Source: Pseudomonas sp. ZH-FAD | GTDB taxonomy: Bacteria; Pseudomonadota; Gammaproteobacteria; Pseudomonadales; Pseudomonadaceae | Direction: 5' to 3' | Assembly (NCBI RefSeq): GCF_002803095.1 | Contig: NZ_PGLR01000024.1 | Location: 1 to 64,000 of the forward strand | Length of the DNA stretch: 64,000 nt | Shown here: piece after piece, positions 8,631-17,930 of the stretch | Layout: each line of letters begins with the position of its first letter | How positions within the stretch are numbered: the stretch's first letter is position 1 | Notes under the pieces: model-generated | The model's database searches: none | What the model was told of the DNA's origin: nothing | The model's input: the letters and a program-made list of their open reading frames with translations, nothing else | Program-made: the position numbers and the translations under genes

Positions 8631-10196
8631 TCAGCGGTTGAAGCGCTCCGCCAGACTGTGCAGGTAATCGGCCATTTCCTCCAGCTCGCGGCTGATGGCT
8701 GCACCCTGATGCGCCTGCCCGGCACTGTGATCGGAAAGCTGAGCGATACGAGTGATCTGCCGGCTGATGTCCTCGGCCACGTGGCTCTGCTCTTCGGAAG
8801 CCGCGGCCATCTGCTGGCTCATGCTGGTGATGCGCGTCACTGCAGAGCTGATGCCCTCCAGCGCATCGCGTACCGACTCTACGCTCTGCACGCTGCCACG
8901 GGAAATGTCCTCGCCCTTTCCCGCCGTGACCACCGCACGCTCGGCTCCTGCACGCAGGTCGGCGATGATCTGGTGAATCTGCTCGGTGGACTGGCGCGTA
9001 CGCGAAGCCAGCGAACGCACTTCATCGGCCACCACTGCGAAACCGCGGCCCTGCTCCCCTGCCCGCGCGGCCTCGATGGCAGCGTTGAGCGCCAGCAGGT
9101 TGGTCTGCTCGGCAATCGAGGTGATCACGTCAGCCACACTGCCGATGGACTGCGTGGAGTTGGCCAGTTCGTTGACCGCCTGACCAATATCGTTGACCGC
9201 CTTGGCCATCTGGCGCATGGAATCAAGGCTGCCTACAGCCAGATCACGCCCCTCACGTGCCAGGCGATCCGCCTCTTCGGCAGCATGCGAGGTGTTCTGC
9301 ACGTTGTGCGCGACTTCCTGAATGGTCGCTGCCATCTGGTTGATGGCCGTGGCCGATTGATCGGTCTCGGCACGCTGTTGATCGAGCATCTGCGCGCTGG
9401 AGTGCGACAATTCGGCGGACTGCGTGGCGCGCTTCTTGACGTTCTCGCCAGCATCTTCCAGCCGCGTCAACGCCGTCTGCAAGCGCGCCTCCTCACTGAT
9501 CATCGCCATGTCCAGCAACGCCTGGGCACCACGGTTGTCGCTGTAGGTCAGCGCCACCAGGCCGCTGGTAAAGGCTTTCGGATGATCCGCCAGGGTGCGG
9601 CGAATCAGCTGCCGGGTACGATAAAGCTGGTAGGAACCCAGCGCGAACAGCGTCAGCACGATAAAAGCCATCAGCGGCCAGCCAGAAACCACCCAGTGCG
9701 CCGCAACGATCAGCAGCGCCGCGGCGATCAGTGGCCAGGAGCGCAGCAAATCGTAGGTCCAGTACTCCAGCTTCGGCACCGGTGGTTTGCCAGCCCGCAG
9801 ACGGGCATAGAGCGCTTCGGCACGACGTTTCTGGGCCTCGGTTGGCAATGAGCGTACCGACTCGTAGCCCGAAACCCGACCATTCTCGTAGACGGGCGTG
9901 ACGTAGGCACTGACCCAGTAGAAATCGCCATTCTTCGAACGATTCTTGACGATGCCCATCCAGGGTTTGCCCTGTTTGATGGTGTCCCACATATGGCCGA
10001 ACACCGCTGGCGGCATATCCGGGTGACGCACGAGGTTGTGCGGCTGGCCGATCAGCTCCTCGCGGGTGAAGCCGCTGATTTCGACGAAGGCGTCGTTGCA
10101 GTAGGTGATCTTGCTGTTGAGGTCGGTGGTGGAAATCAGGCGATCTTCCGCTGGGAAGGTTCTTTCCCGCTGAGTCACGGGCAGGTTCTGGCGCAT
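8631..10196 (-). CDS. PAS-domain methyl-accepting chemotaxis protein (Aer-like)
   Basis: A 521-residue chemoreceptor of the aerotaxis type. Residues about 20-115 are a PAS domain with the Aer hallmark ITYCNDAFVEISGFTREEL and NLVRHPDMPP, probably binding FAD and sensing redox or oxygen. There is no periplasmic domain: two closely spaced membrane helices lie at about 165-205 and are followed directly by a HAMP-like linker and a full signalling hairpin whose tip reads SIAEQTNLLALNAAIEAARA. It signals to CheA/CheW. It lies 117 bases downstream of the GbuR-like gene on the same strand, echoing the P. aeruginosa gbuR neighbourhood, where a PAS chemoreceptor homologue (bdlA) lies next to gbuR. That comparison is from memory. 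Confidence 0.9.
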   Translation of the reverse strand: MRQNLPVTQRERTFPAEDRLISTTDLNSKITYCNDAFVEISGFTREELIGQPHNLVRHPDMPPAVFGHMWDTIKQGKPWMGIVKNRSKNGDFYWVSAYVTPVYENGRVSGYESVRSLPTEAQKRRAEALYARLRAGKPPVPKLEYWTYDLLRSWPLIAAALLIVAAHWVVSGWPLMAFIVLTLFALGSYQLYRTRQLIRRTLADHPKAFTSGLVALTYSDNRGAQALLDMAMISEEARLQTALTRLEDAGENVKKRATQSAELSHSSAQMLDQQRAETDQSATAINQMAATIQEVAHNVQNTSHAAEEADRLAREGRDLAVGSLDSMRQMAKAVNDIGQAVNELANSTQSIGSVADVITSIAEQTNLLALNAAIEAARAGEQGRGFAVVADEVRSLASRTRQSTEQIHQIIADLRAGAERAVVTAGKGEDISRGSVQSVESVRDALEGISSAVTRITSMSQQMAAASEEQSHVAEDISRQITRIAQLSDHSAGQAHQGAAISRELEEMADYLHSLAERFNR

Positions 10197-10313
10197 CGAG
10201 GCTTCCCTGTTCGAATTGAGGTTGGTACAGACGCATGAATAAGTACTAGCACAGCCTAATAACCGCGCCAGTTGTAGGCTCTACGCCTTTCGGAGGAGAA
10301 AGACGACCCAGTT

Positions 10314-11207
10314 TCAGATTTGATTCAGTTGCGTTTTGAGCAAGTCGCGGAAGGTCTGAATCAGCGGTTCGCGAGTACGCCCTCGGCGCAGGATCAGCGA
10401 GAACGGTGCCTGATAGCCAAATACCGCTGGCAGCAATACCCGCAGCTTGCCCTGATCCACCCAGGGCTGGGCGTAGTGCTCCGGCAGATAGCCGATGTAG
10501 GCGCCGGAGAGCACCAGAATCAGTTGCGCTTCCATCGACTCCACCGTGGCCGCACTGTGCTTGAAACCATGGCGTGCCAATTCGGCCTGGCTCCAGTAGC
10601 CACGGCCCACCATGCGTTGCTGGGTAATCAGCTCTTCGGGAATCCGCCTCTGCTCGAACAGGGCATGCCGCTCGCTGCAATACAGCCAGTGCTGCTCGCG
10701 ATACAACGGCTGGTAGACCAGGCCGTTCATGCGCGTGGAAAAAGCACCGATGGCCAGGTCCAGACGATTGTCCAGCACCGCCAGTTGCAGCTCATAAGGG
10801 CTCATCACCGACAGGTGCAGGTGCACGCCTGGGTGCTCCTGGCTGTAGGCACCGATCACCTCGGCCAGCGGCAGGGCCGGATCGCTGACCGTGGAGTCCA
10901 GCACACCGAGGTTGAGGGTGCCGCGCAACTCGCCCTTGAGCGCCGCCGAGTAACGCTCGAAACCTTCCAGTTCGCCGAGCAGGCGCAGGGTTTCCTGGTG
11001 AAACAGCTCGCCCTTGCTGGTCAGGTTGAAACCGCCACGGCCGCGATGACAGAGCACGATGCCGAGCTGGCTTTCCAGCTGGCTCATGTAGGTGCTGATC
11101 GCCGAGGTGGATAGATTCAGTTCCTGCTGCGCGGCGGCGAAGCCCTGATGACGCACCACGGCGACAAAGATCTTCAGCAGTTTCAGGTCGGGTAAAGCGA
11201 GGGACAT
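10314..11207 (-). CDS. gbuR: LysR-family regulator, GbuR-like
   Basis: A 297-residue LysR-type transcription factor. The N-terminal winged helix (about 5-65) contains HQGFAAAQQELNLSTSAIS, and a periplasmic-binding-like effector domain follows (90-290). It is transcribed away from the catabolic genes starting at 11639 and lies in the same locus as gbuA (16892), as GbuR does in P. aeruginosa, where it activates gbuA in response to 4-guanidinobutyrate. I prefer the ATG at 11207 (MSLALPDLKLLKIF) over the one 14 codons upstream because the conserved domain starts there. Its probable operators are the dyads at 11468-11489 and 16787-16812. The effector here could be a different guanidino compound. 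Confidence 0.8.
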   Translation of the reverse strand: MSLALPDLKLLKIFVAVVRHQGFAAAQQELNLSTSAISTYMSQLESQLGIVLCHRGRGGFNLTSKGELFHQETLRLLGELEGFERYSAALKGELRGTLNLGVLDSTVSDPALPLAEVIGAYSQEHPGVHLHLSVMSPYELQLAVLDNRLDLAIGAFSTRMNGLVYQPLYREQHWLYCSERHALFEQRRIPEELITQQRMVGRGYWSQAELARHGFKHSAATVESMEAQLILVLSGAYIGYLPEHYAQPWVDQGKLRVLLPAVFGYQAPFSLILRRGRTREPLIQTFRDLLKTQLNQI

Positions 11208-11293
11208 GGCGGCGCACGGCAGAGGAACGGAGCGCCAGTGTAGCGCCATACAAGCACCGCCGGCATCCAGCGCCGTGCAGTGCTCGGTCCTTT

Positions 11294-11356
11294 GTAGGAG
11301 CGGATTTATCCGCGATTATCGCGGCTGAAACGGAATGCCGCCCAGCCGCTCCTACG
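11294..11356. repeat. REP palindrome pair (type B)
   Basis: GTAGGAGCGGATTTATCCGC near 11294 faces GCCGCTCCTAC ending at 11355, with GATTATCGCGGCTGAAA between them. It is the same family as the units at 20956, 26442 and 63406. The position is intergenic, upstream of the regulator gene. Confidence 0.65.
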
Positions 11357-11467
11357 ACGCCCTGCTCTAGGCACAGACCGGCGAAACAACTGGTGCGCGT
11401 GGCGCACCCTACGGGGTCGATAGCGTCGTAGCCCGGATGAAATCCGAGGCAGCGCAAGGCGTATCAA

Positions 11468-11489
11468 TAGTTCAGCAATCACTGAACTA
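11468..11489. promoter_or_regulatory. Probable LysR (GbuR) operator before the isomerase/oxygenase operon
   Basis: A perfect 8-base inverted repeat, TAGTTCAG-CAATCA-CTGAACTA, contains TTCA-N8-TGAA. The same arrangement, with the flank TAAGT followed by T-rich DNA, recurs at 16787-16812 before gbuA. LysR regulators typically bind interrupted dyads of this size, and the regulator gene is divergent from here. The shared design in two promoters of one locus is the main support; binding is inferred. Confidence 0.6.
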
Positions 11490-11638
11490 AGTATTTTTTC
11501 GATGCGATTTAACCCATTCGCAGGCTGAGCCAACAATGCCGCCATAACCAGGCACCGACTCGAATCGGCCGCCACCGGGCGCCACACCACGCCCCTTGCC
11601 AATCTGCCGCTGACCTTCGCCCTCTTCAGGAGACGGCC

Positions 11639-12481
11639 ATGCGACTGGAAATCTTCCGCACCCTCTGGGGGTATCGCGGCAGTTGGCAGCAAGCGTTCGA
11701 CGAAGCGCTCGGTGCCGGCTTCGACGGTATCGAAGCGCGCATCCCCGAGACCGCCGCGCAGCGCGCCATCAATGCCCGTCTGCTGCGCGAGCAGAACGTC
11801 CCCTATATCGCCACCCTGTTCACCTCCACCCCGGTGCTGCCGCGTCAGAGCGACAGCCCGCAGGTGCACCTCGAAGACCTGCGCATGAAGCTCGACTGGG
11901 CCGCCGAACTCGGCCCGCGCCTGGTCAACGTGCTACCCGGCAACGATCGCTGGGCGCTGAGCGAACAGGTCGACTTCTTCGCCCGCGCCGCCGAACTGGC
12001 CTCGGCCTGCGGCCTGCGCGTGTGCTTCGAAATTCATCGCGGCCGTTCGCTGTACAGCCCCTGGGTCACCCTCGACGTGATTCGCCAGGTGCCCGAACTG
12101 CGCTTCACCAGCGATATCAGCCACTGGCTGGTGACCTGCGAACGTCTGCTCGACGACCCCGCCGACGACCTCTCGGCCTTCATCGAGCGGGTCGACCACA
12201 TCCAGGCCCGCGTGGGCTATGACCAGGGTCCACAGGTGCCACACCCCGGCGCGCCGGAGTACGCCGAGGTGCTGGCCTTCCACCAGCGTCACTGGGAAAG
12301 CATCTGGAGCAGCCAGGAAAAGCGCGGCCTGCAGACCACCACCCTGACCCCCGAATTCGGCCCGGACGGCTACCTGCACCACCTGCCCTTCACCGACATG
12401 CCGGTGGCCGACCTGTGGCAGCTCAACCAGTGGATGGCGCGCTGCGAGCGCCAGCACTTCCACCGTTTCACCAGTCGCTGA
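11639..12481 (+). CDS. Sugar phosphate isomerase/epimerase-like TIM-barrel protein
   Basis: A 280-residue xylose-isomerase-like TIM-barrel protein (AP-endonuclease 2 fold). Candidate metal-site residues lie in GFDGIEARIPE (strand 1 region), CFEIHRGRSLYSPW (about 130-143), TSDISHWLV (about 158-166), DHIQARVGYDQGP and TTLTPEFGPDGY. Members of this family isomerise or epimerise sugars or act on hydroxy-keto acids with a divalent metal. The substrate cannot be read from sequence. It is the first gene of an operon with a 2-oxoglutarate oxygenase and an amino acid importer, in a guanidino-compound locus, so a sugar substrate is not a given. The ATG at 11639 follows CAGGAGACGGCC, a good ribosome-binding site. 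Confidence 0.8.
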   Translation: MRLEIFRTLWGYRGSWQQAFDEALGAGFDGIEARIPETAAQRAINARLLREQNVPYIATLFTSTPVLPRQSDSPQVHLEDLRMKLDWAAELGPRLVNVLPGNDRWALSEQVDFFARAAELASACGLRVCFEIHRGRSLYSPWVTLDVIRQVPELRFTSDISHWLVTCERLLDDPADDLSAFIERVDHIQARVGYDQGPQVPHPGAPEYAEVLAFHQRHWESIWSSQEKRGLQTTTLTPEFGPDGYLHHLPFTDMPVADLWQLNQWMARCERQHFHRFTSR

Positions 12482-12490
12482 GGAGCCGTG

Positions 12491-13531
12491 ATGAACACCA
12501 ACGCCAAGCATTTCACCGAAATCCCCGTGGTCGACATCGCCGGCCTGTTCAGCAGCGACCCGGCCGAGCGCCTGGCCGTGGCCGAGAAGCTGGGCCGCGC
12601 CGCCCGCGAGGTGGGCTTTCTCTACATCAGTGGCCATGGCATCGAACAGGCGCTGATCGACGGCCTGCACCGCGCCGCCGAGGACTACTTCGCCCAGCCC
12701 CTGGACGCCAAGATGCACCACTACATCGGCACATCGGCCAGCCACAAGGGCTTCGTGCCCGAGGGCGAGGAGCGCTACGGCGCCGGCAAGCCGGACCACA
12801 AGGAAGCCTTCGACATCGGCTTCGAAGTCCCCGCCAACAACCCGCTGGTACTGGCCGGCACGCCGCTGCTGGGGCCCAACGACTGGCCCACTCTGCCTAA
12901 TTTCAAGGAGGCGGTGCAGGCCTACTACGCGCGCATCTTCCAGCTCGGCCGCACGCTGTTCCGCGGTTTCGCCCTGGCTCTCGGCGTGCCGGAAAACACT
13001 TTCGACGAGATGGCCAACTTCCCGCCTTCGAAGTTGCGCCTGATCCACTACCCCTACGACGGCGATGCTCATGATGCACCCGGCATCGGTGCCCACACCG
13101 ACTATGAGTGCTTCACCATCCTGCTTGCCGACCGTCCGGGGCTCGAGGTAATGAACGACCTCGGCCAGTGGATCGACGCACCGCCGCGCGAGGGCACCTT
13201 CGTCGTCAACATCGGCGACATGCTCGAGGTGATGAGCGCCGGCACCTTCGTCGCCACCTCACACCGCGTGCGCAAGGTCAGCCAGGAGCGCTACTCCTTC
13301 CCGTTCTTCTATGCCTGCGACTACCACACGCAGATCCGCCCGCTGCCGCAGTTCGAGGCCACCGGCCAGCGCTACGAAACCATCAGCATCGGCGAGCACA
13401 TGTGGAGCCAGGCGCTGCAGACCTACCAATACCTGAAGAAGCGCGTCGAGAACGGCCAGTTGCAGCTGCCCGAACGCGCCCGCGCGCCATCCAGCTTCGG
13501 CCACCTGAAGCACCAACCGAGCGCGCTGTGA
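12491..13531 (+). CDS. Isopenicillin N synthase-like 2-oxoglutarate/Fe(II) oxygenase
   Basis: A 346-residue non-heme iron oxygenase with an N-terminal DIOX_N domain (IPVVDIAGLF) and a C-terminal 2OG-FeII domain. The iron triad is H202 and D204 (GAHTDYE) with H258 (ATSHRV), and the 2-oxoglutarate clamp is R267-x-S269 (ERYSFPFF). It starts 10 bases after the isomerase gene stop; AGGAG at 12481-12485 suits the ATG at 12491 better than the GTG at 12488. Its C-terminal half resembles the plant 2-ODD-C23 group, which hydroxylates arginine or homoarginine and releases guanidine, and the locus contains guanidinobutyrase. Hydroxylation of a guanidino amino acid is therefore a reasonable hypothesis, but the resemblance is from memory. 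Confidence 0.85.
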   Translation: MNTNAKHFTEIPVVDIAGLFSSDPAERLAVAEKLGRAAREVGFLYISGHGIEQALIDGLHRAAEDYFAQPLDAKMHHYIGTSASHKGFVPEGEERYGAGKPDHKEAFDIGFEVPANNPLVLAGTPLLGPNDWPTLPNFKEAVQAYYARIFQLGRTLFRGFALALGVPENTFDEMANFPPSKLRLIHYPYDGDAHDAPGIGAHTDYECFTILLADRPGLEVMNDLGQWIDAPPREGTFVVNIGDMLEVMSAGTFVATSHRVRKVSQERYSFPFFYACDYHTQIRPLPQFEATGQRYETISIGEHMWSQALQTYQYLKKRVENGQLQLPERARAPSSFGHLKHQPSAL

Positions 13532-13576
13532 CTTTCCCCACTGCCAACACAAAAAACTGATCTGGAGATAAACACA

Positions 13577-14383
13577 ATGGCAAACCGTACCCCGCTACGC
13601 AGCACCGCCCTGGCTCTGGCCTGCACCCTCGCTGGCCTGTTCACCACCGCTCACGCCGCCGAAACACCCAAGACCCTCTCCAGCGGCGAGCTGAAAGTGG
13701 GCATGGAAATTACCTACCCACCGTTCGAATACTACGAAGGCGACCAGGTGAAAGGCTTCGACCCGGAAGTTTCCGCAGCCCTGGCCAAGCGTCTGGGCCT
13801 GGAGGCGAGCTTCAGCGACATCACCTTCCCCAACCTGATCCTCGGCCTCGACGCCGGCCGCTTCGACACCATCATCTCCGGCATGTACATCCTCCCCGAG
13901 CGCCTGGAGAAAGCCGATGCCATCCCCTACGCCAAGACCGGCGCCGCGATCATGGTGCGCAGCGACGCCGAGAAGAAACCGGCCACGCCAGAAGAGCTGT
14001 GCGGCATGACCGTCGGCCTGCAACAGGGCACTTCGTGGATTCCGGCACTGCAGAAGGTTTCCGACGGCTACTGCAAGGAACAGGGCGCCGGAACCATCAC
14101 CATCAACCAGTACCCGACCACCTCGGAAACCTCCCAGGCGCTGCTCTCCGGCCATATCCAGGCGCACCTGGAGATCGACGCCGCCTCGCTGCTGATCGTC
14201 GAAAAATCCCGGGGCCGCATCGCCATCAGCTCCAAGGGTTCGATCTACCCGCAGGTGTTGGGCATCTACGTGAAGAAGGGCAACGCCCAACTGCTCGACG
14301 CCCTGAAAGCCGCGCTGGACGACTTCAAGGCCAGCGGCGAATACGCCGAACTGCTGAAGAAATACAACCTGGAAGAAGCCTGA
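13577..14383 (+). CDS. Periplasmic substrate-binding protein, polar amino acid ABC importer
   Basis: A 268-residue solute-binding family 3 protein. A signal peptide of about 28 residues ends TTAHA. The mature part opens with the usual LKVGMEITYPPFEYYEGDQV and has FDTIISGMYILPERLEKAD, the second-lobe hinge phrase. Family members bind amino acids, opines or ectoine-like compounds. Cargo here is unknown; with the guanidino genes around it, a basic guanidino acid is a fair guess. It sits 45 bases after the oxygenase gene and before the permease/ATPase gene, separated from the latter by a strong hairpin. Confidence 0.9.
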   Translation: MANRTPLRSTALALACTLAGLFTTAHAAETPKTLSSGELKVGMEITYPPFEYYEGDQVKGFDPEVSAALAKRLGLEASFSDITFPNLILGLDAGRFDTIISGMYILPERLEKADAIPYAKTGAAIMVRSDAEKKPATPEELCGMTVGLQQGTSWIPALQKVSDGYCKEQGAGTITINQYPTTSETSQALLSGHIQAHLEIDAASLLIVEKSRGRIAISSKGSIYPQVLGIYVKKGNAQLLDALKAALDDFKASGEYAELLKKYNLEEA

Positions 14384-14390
14384 AGTAAGT

Positions 14391-14426
14391 CCGTGGGCGA
14401 GTCATATCGTCATGACTCGCTCACGG
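14391..14426 (+). terminator. Strong hairpin between binding-protein and permease genes
   Basis: CCGTGGGCGAGTCAT pairs over 15 positions with ATGACTCGCTCACGG (one G-U) around the loop ATCGTC. No T-run follows, so it is more likely an mRNA-stabilising or processing stem that keeps binding-protein message in excess than a complete terminator. A second hairpin, CAGGCCGG-N8-CCGGCCTG at 14456-14479, is followed by CCCCTTTT and could be a weak terminator or attenuator before the permease start. Confidence 0.6.
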
Positions 14427-14511
14427 CCGCTGCGTTGAATGACCGCTTCATCCCACAGGCCGGTCCTTGATCCGGCCTGCCCCTTTTCGGCTTGAGTCAC
14501 AGGTGCCCCAT

Positions 14512-16022
<1,511 letters not shown>

Positions 16023-16026
<4 letters not shown>

Positions 16027-16745
16027 ACGACATCACTACCCTGCGCCACGACCTGGCTGCGGCCTACCGCCTGGCCGCCCTGTTCGGCTGGGACGACACC
16101 CTCTACACGCACTTTTCCGTGCGCCTGCCGGGTGACGGCGAGCCGCGCTTTCTGATCAACCCGTTCGGCCTGTTCTTCGAGGAGATTCGCGCCAGCGACC
16201 TGATCGTGGTGGACATGCACGGCAAGGTGGTCGAGGGCAACGCCGACTACAACGTCGCCGGCTTCACCATCCACAGCGCCGTGCACATGGCCCGCGACGA
16301 CGCCCATTGCGTGATCCACACCCATACCCTGGCCGGTATGGCGGTGGCCGCGCAGGATGACGGCCTGCTGCAGCTCAACCAGATCAGCACCGAGTTCCAC
16401 CAGCGCCTGGGCTACCACGCCTACGAGGGCGTGGCACTGGATCTGGACGAACGTGCGCGCATCCAGGCGTCGCTGGGCGACAACATCGCCCTGCTGCTGC
16501 GCCACCATGGCCTGCTCAGCGTCGGCGCCAGCGTCGCCGATGCCTTCTACGTCATGTATTACCTGAACCGCGCCTGCGAGATCCAGCTCGCCGCCACCAG
16601 TGGTGGCCAGCCCTGCAGCGAGATTCCGGCGCACCTGGCGCAGCACGCCTGCGAGCAGTTGCAGGGCGCCGAATGGCAGCGCCAGCTGCTGTGGCAGGCC
16701 TGGCTACGCAAGCTCGATCGCCTCGATCCCAGCTACCGCGACTGA
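16023..16745 (+). CDS. Class II aldolase/adducin family protein
   Basis: A 240-residue AraD/FucA-like protein. Likely zinc ligands are H99 and H101 (VIHTHTLAG) and H162 (LLLRHHGLLSVG). The early Asn of the phosphate pocket is replaced by a THFSVRLPG segment. Class II aldolases cleave hydroxy-keto compounds by a retro-aldol reaction, and some decarboxylate. Substrate is unknown; a 4-hydroxy-2-oxo acid made from a hydroxylated guanidino amino acid would make sense next to the oxygenase. It overlaps the transporter gene by four bases and ends the first operon; a regulatory dyad follows at 16787. Confidence 0.87.
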
Positions 16746-16786
16746 CGTGCGCGCCACACCGCACCTTATGAACCGGGGCTTACAGC

Positions 16787-16812
16787 CTTACTTCAAACAA
16801 TCCTGAAGTAAG
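16787..16812. promoter_or_regulatory. Probable LysR (GbuR) operator before gbuA
   Basis: A perfect 9-base inverted repeat, CTTACTTCA-AACAATCC-TGAAGTAAG. Aligned with the dyad at 11468-11489 it gives TA(G/C)TTCA-N8-TGAA(C/G)TAAGT plus a shared CAATC in the spacer and a T-rich 3' flank. It lies 80 bases before the gbuA start. This is a natural place for GbuR to act; binding is inferred. Confidence 0.65.
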
Positions 16813-16891
16813 TTTTTGCCCCAGCCGATTTTTCCCAGCGCCTGGCCGGCCAAGAATCCGGCCACAACCAGAACGAGCCTGAGGCCCACCC

Positions 16892-17851
16892 ATGGACAAG
16901 ACCTTCCACCAGCCCCTGGGCGGCAATGAAATGCCCCGCTTCGGCGGCATCGCCACCATGATGCGCCTGCCACATATCCAGAGCCCCGAGGAAAAACGCC
17001 AGCTCGACGCCGCCTTCGTCGGCGTGCCGCTGGACATCGGCACCTCGCTGCGCTCCGGTACCCGCTTCGGCCCGCGCGAGATTCGCGCCCAGTCGGTGAT
17101 GATCCGCCCGTACAACATGGCCACCGGTGCCGCCCCCTTCGACTCGCTGAACGTGGCCGATATCGGCGACGTGGCGATCAACACCTTCAACCTGCTCGAC
17201 GCCGTGCGCATCATCGAAGAGGCCTATGACGAGATCGTCGAACTCGGCATCAAACCGCTGACCCTGGGTGGCGACCACACCATCACCCTGCCGATCCTGC
17301 GTGCCCTGCACAAGAAGTACGGCAAGATCGGCCTGGTGCATATCGACGCCCACGCCGACGTCAACGACCATATGTTCGGTGAGAAGATCGCCCACGGCAC
17401 CACCTTCCGCCGCGCCCAGGAAGAAGGCCTGCTCGACAGCCAACGTGTGGTGCAGATCGGCCTGCGCGCCCAGGGCTACACCGCCGAGGACTTCAACTGG
17501 AGCCGCAAGCAGGGCTTCCGTGTGGTGCAGGCCGAAGAGTGCTGGCACAAGTCGCTGGAGCCGCTGATGGCCGAAGTGCGCGAGCAGGTCGGTGGCGGCC
17601 CGGTGTACCTGTCGTTCGACATCGACGGCATCGACCCGGCCTGGGCGCCCGGTACCGGCACCCCGGAAATCGGCGGCCTGACCACCATCCAGGCCATCGA
17701 GATCATCCGTGGTTGCCAGGGCCTGGACCTGATTGGTGGCGATCTGGTCGAGGTCTCGCCGCCCTACGACACCACCGGCAACACCTCGTTGCTCGGCGCC
17801 AACCTGCTGTACGAAATGCTCTGCGTGCTTCCGGGGGTTCAGCGTCGCTGA
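16892..17851 (+). CDS. gbuA: Guanidinobutyrase
   Basis: A 319-residue ureohydrolase that splits 4-guanidinobutyrate into 4-aminobutyrate and urea. All manganese ligands are present: H129 (GGDHTI), D152/H154/D156 (HIDAHADVND) and D243/D245 (SFDIDGIDP). Length and sequence phrases (GGNEMPRFGGIATMMRLP, MIRPYNMATGAAPFDSLNVA) match P. aeruginosa GbuA rather than agmatinase SpeB or guanidinopropionase GpuA as I remember them. It has its own promoter region with a probable GbuR site and is followed by transporter and decarboxylase genes that suit the arginine transaminase route (2-ketoarginine to guanidinobutyrate). The product call is firm; the physiological substrate could be broader. Confidence 0.93.
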   Translation: MDKTFHQPLGGNEMPRFGGIATMMRLPHIQSPEEKRQLDAAFVGVPLDIGTSLRSGTRFGPREIRAQSVMIRPYNMATGAAPFDSLNVADIGDVAINTFNLLDAVRIIEEAYDEIVELGIKPLTLGGDHTITLPILRALHKKYGKIGLVHIDAHADVNDHMFGEKIAHGTTFRRAQEEGLLDSQRVVQIGLRAQGYTAEDFNWSRKQGFRVVQAEECWHKSLEPLMAEVREQVGGGPVYLSFDIDGIDPAWAPGTGTPEIGGLTTIQAIEIIRGCQGLDLIGGDLVEVSPPYDTTGNTSLLGANLLYEMLCVLPGVQRR

Positions 17852-17930
17852 CCGCCGGCTTTTACTGCTCCGCCCGGACGCCCCGCGAGGCGCCCGGTAC
17901 ATCCCTACAACAACAAATCAGGGTGCCCAG

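Larger units (their letters stand above)
11208..11638. promoter_or_regulatory. Divergent intergenic region with REP elements and a promoter
   Basis: These 431 bases hold no gene. A type B REP pair (GTAGGAGCGG...CCGCTCCTAC) spans about 11294-11356, a single type A unit lies at 11428-11450, and the operator-like dyad lies at 11468-11489. Beyond the dyad is a T-rich stretch (11491-11500) and then about 140 bases of leader before the first catabolic gene. No riboswitch-like fold was recognised. Confidence 0.6.

Noticed and set aside
10250..10300. Intrinsic terminator downstream of the GbuR-like gene
   Set aside because: AGCCTA and TAGGCT can pair but only across a 16-base loop and without a T-run on the transcript strand.
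11489..11638. Guanidine riboswitch in the leader of the first catabolic operon, and likewise before gbuA or the YjiH-like gene
   Set aside because: I saw no paired ACGR-loop hairpins or ykkC-like core by eye. A covariance-model search would be needed to exclude it fully.
14373..14390. A third full GbuR dyad at the binding-protein stop codon
   Set aside because: Only the right half (TGAAGTAAGT) matches; no TTCA lies eight bases before it, so I record it only as a half-site.
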